Shown in pieces: positions 62,264 to 64,000 of a DNA stretch of 64,000 nucleotides (positions within the stretch are counted from its first letter, which is position 1; every line of letters starts with the position of its first letter). The position numbers and the translations under genes were made by a program. The stretch lies in contig NZ_JABBKX010000005.1 of the NCBI RefSeq assembly GCF_012927745.1, forward strand, positions 248,001 through 312,000, in the 5' to 3' direction. The DNA is from Neoroseomonas marina (GTDB taxonomy: Bacteria; Pseudomonadota; Alphaproteobacteria; Acetobacterales; Acetobacteraceae). Below the pieces are notes generated by a model. The model made no database searches. It was not told where the DNA came from and worked only from the letters and a program-made list of their open reading frames with translations.

Positions 62264-63286
62264 CTAGACGGCGAGGTCGCTCGCCAGGTGGAACAGGCAG
62301 TCCCCGCGTTTGGTCCGCGCGGGGATGCGCTTGCACATGACGATGCCCGCGGCCTTGAAGGCGATCTCGACCGGCGGCAGCCAGGGCGTCTCGGGCATGT
62401 GGATGCGCGCGGCGGGCGTGCCCGGTGCGACCGTGTCGCCCAACTCGACCAGCGGTTCGAAGACGCCGTTCTCGGGCGCATAGACGTACATCTCGGGTCC
62501 GCGCACATCGAGGAAGCGCGTCGGCGCCGGTGGTTCGACGAAATGTTCCTGCCCGAGGATGCCGAGATGGGCGAGAAGGTTGCGCAGCCCGCGTTCGGCG
62601 ATCGCGAGGCCTGACGCGTTCACCGCCCCCGCCCCGCCGAGTTCCGTCCCGAGCGCGATCTTGCCGCGCCGGTCCGCACCGGACCCCAACGTCTGGTCGC
62701 CGCCCTGCCCCTGCGCCCCGCCCTGGATGTAGGTGTAGGGCGCGCCGAAGGCCCGCAGCGCGGCGAGCTGCTTCTGGTACAGCACCGGATCGGCCGACTG
62801 CTTGGCGAGCGCCGTCGGGATGTAGTTCAGCGAGGAACCACCCGAATGCAGGTCGATCACCAGGTCGGCCAGCGGGATCAACTCACTGTCGATGTAGTGC
62901 GCGATCTGCCGCGTCACGGTGCCGTCCGGATCGCCCGGGAAGATGCGGTTCATGTTGAGGTCGTCGATCGGCGAGACGCGGCGCCCGATCAGCGCCGCCG
63001 GGTAGTTCGCCATCGGCATCATGATGACGCGGCCCTTGATCATGCCGGGCTCGAGCCACTTGATCAGGTTCGTCAGCGCGACCTGGCCTTCATATTCGTC
63101 GCCGTGGTTGCCGGAGGTGAAGAGCGCTGTCGGCCCCTCACCGTTCTTCACCACCACGATCGGCACAGGCAGGAAGCCGTAGGCGGAGTCATGCGTCGAA
63201 TGGAACAGGCGGATGAAGCCCGTCTGCTTCCCGTCCTTCGCAAAGTCCACTTCCGGGACCAGGCGGGACTTCCGTTGTTGGGACAT
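62264..63286 (-). CDS. Succinylglutamate desuccinylase/aspartoacylase-family zinc deacylase (DoeB-like)
   Basis: A 340-aa protein. Zinc ligands are the His and Glu in SGNHGDEYEGQ and the His in VIDLHSGGSSLNY; a catalytic Glu is in LGTELGGAG. A C-terminal barrel-like part includes YVYAPENGVFEPLVELGDTV. Family members remove acyl groups from amino acids, such as DoeB in ectoine breakdown; the ectoine link is not shown here. It follows an oligopeptide ATPase gene by 8 bp, so it may act on an imported acylated compound. Confidence 0.85.
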   Translation of the reverse strand: MSQQRKSRLVPEVDFAKDGKQTGFIRLFHSTHDSAYGFLPVPIVVVKNGEGPTALFTSGNHGDEYEGQVALTNLIKWLEPGMIKGRVIMMPMANYPAALIGRRVSPIDDLNMNRIFPGDPDGTVTRQIAHYIDSELIPLADLVIDLHSGGSSLNYIPTALAKQSADPVLYQKQLAALRAFGAPYTYIQGGAQGQGGDQTLGSGADRRGKIALGTELGGAGAVNASGLAIAERGLRNLLAHLGILGQEHFVEPPAPTRFLDVRGPEMYVYAPENGVFEPLVELGDTVAPGTPAARIHMPETPWLPPVEIAFKAAGIVMCKRIPARTKRGDCLFHLASDLAV

Positions 63287-63294
63287 GGCGTTCC

Positions 63295-64000
<706 letters not shown>

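Overview
The window is high-GC DNA from an alphaproteobacterium, most likely the Roseomonas group of the Acetobacteraceae. This is inferred from gene content: Bug-type solute receptors, a tkt-gap pair, GC-rich hairpins after genes, and a GTTC-N7-GTTC LexA box. No rRNA or species marker is present, so the assignment stays an inference.

Bases 1-27.8 kb are ordinary chromosome. They hold the end of an amidase gene followed by an M20-family carbamoylase/amidohydrolase, an ABM-like monooxygenase, a VIT/CCC1-like membrane protein, transketolase and GAPDH, and a flavin reductase-like protein. A META-domain protein, a VWA/J-domain pair, a large unknown exported protein, NADP-malic enzyme, and a TolB-like/TPR protein come next. 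Then follow a solute-binding protein, a c-type cytochrome, tRNA-Leu(GAG), lipB, an M23 peptidase, an RhlE-type helicase, a Bug receptor and endonuclease V. The segment ends with a zinc-uptake pair (outer-membrane protein plus ZnuA) behind a candidate Zur box, prolyl aminopeptidase, and tRNA-Arg(CCT).

Bases 27,839-50,951 are one integrative element of about 23 kb. It sits in the 3' half of tRNA-Arg(CCT) and is bounded by a perfect 47-bp direct repeat. A P4-type tyrosine integrase lies at the right end, and paired 9-bp putative integrase arm sites lie at both ends. The left half is cargo. It holds an Mrr-type restriction enzyme and a LexA-box-controlled module (SRAP protein, an unknown 166-aa protein, an unknown 80-aa protein, error-prone polymerase DnaE2). 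A minus-strand run follows with an AvcD-type anti-phage dCTP deaminase, two unknown proteins, a small protein, an XRE regulator and a TIR-domain protein. The right half is replication and phage-derived: a P4-family primase-helicase, two AlpA-like DNA-binding proteins, a tail tape-measure protein with small upstream tail genes, and no capsid, portal or terminase. Two 103-bp dyad-symmetric elements and three 11-bp iterons lie around a two-gene cassette next to the primase and look like a replication origin. The whole resembles a phage satellite or integrative plasmid loaded with defence and DNA-damage genes.

Bases 51-57.5 kb are a stress cluster: a DUF892 ferritin-like protein, a protein with repeated GWFGDP-type motifs, a BON-domain protein, manganese catalase, two membrane proteins and a diguanylate cyclase. 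Two candidate EcfG-type promoters are present. Bases 57.6-64 kb hold catabolic and transport genes: a branched-chain amino acid-type binding protein, a TPP-dependent enzyme, an IclR regulator, a Bug receptor with a large internal deletion, a succinylglutamate desuccinylase/aspartoacylase-family protein, and the C-terminal part of an oligopeptide ABC ATPase cut by the window end.
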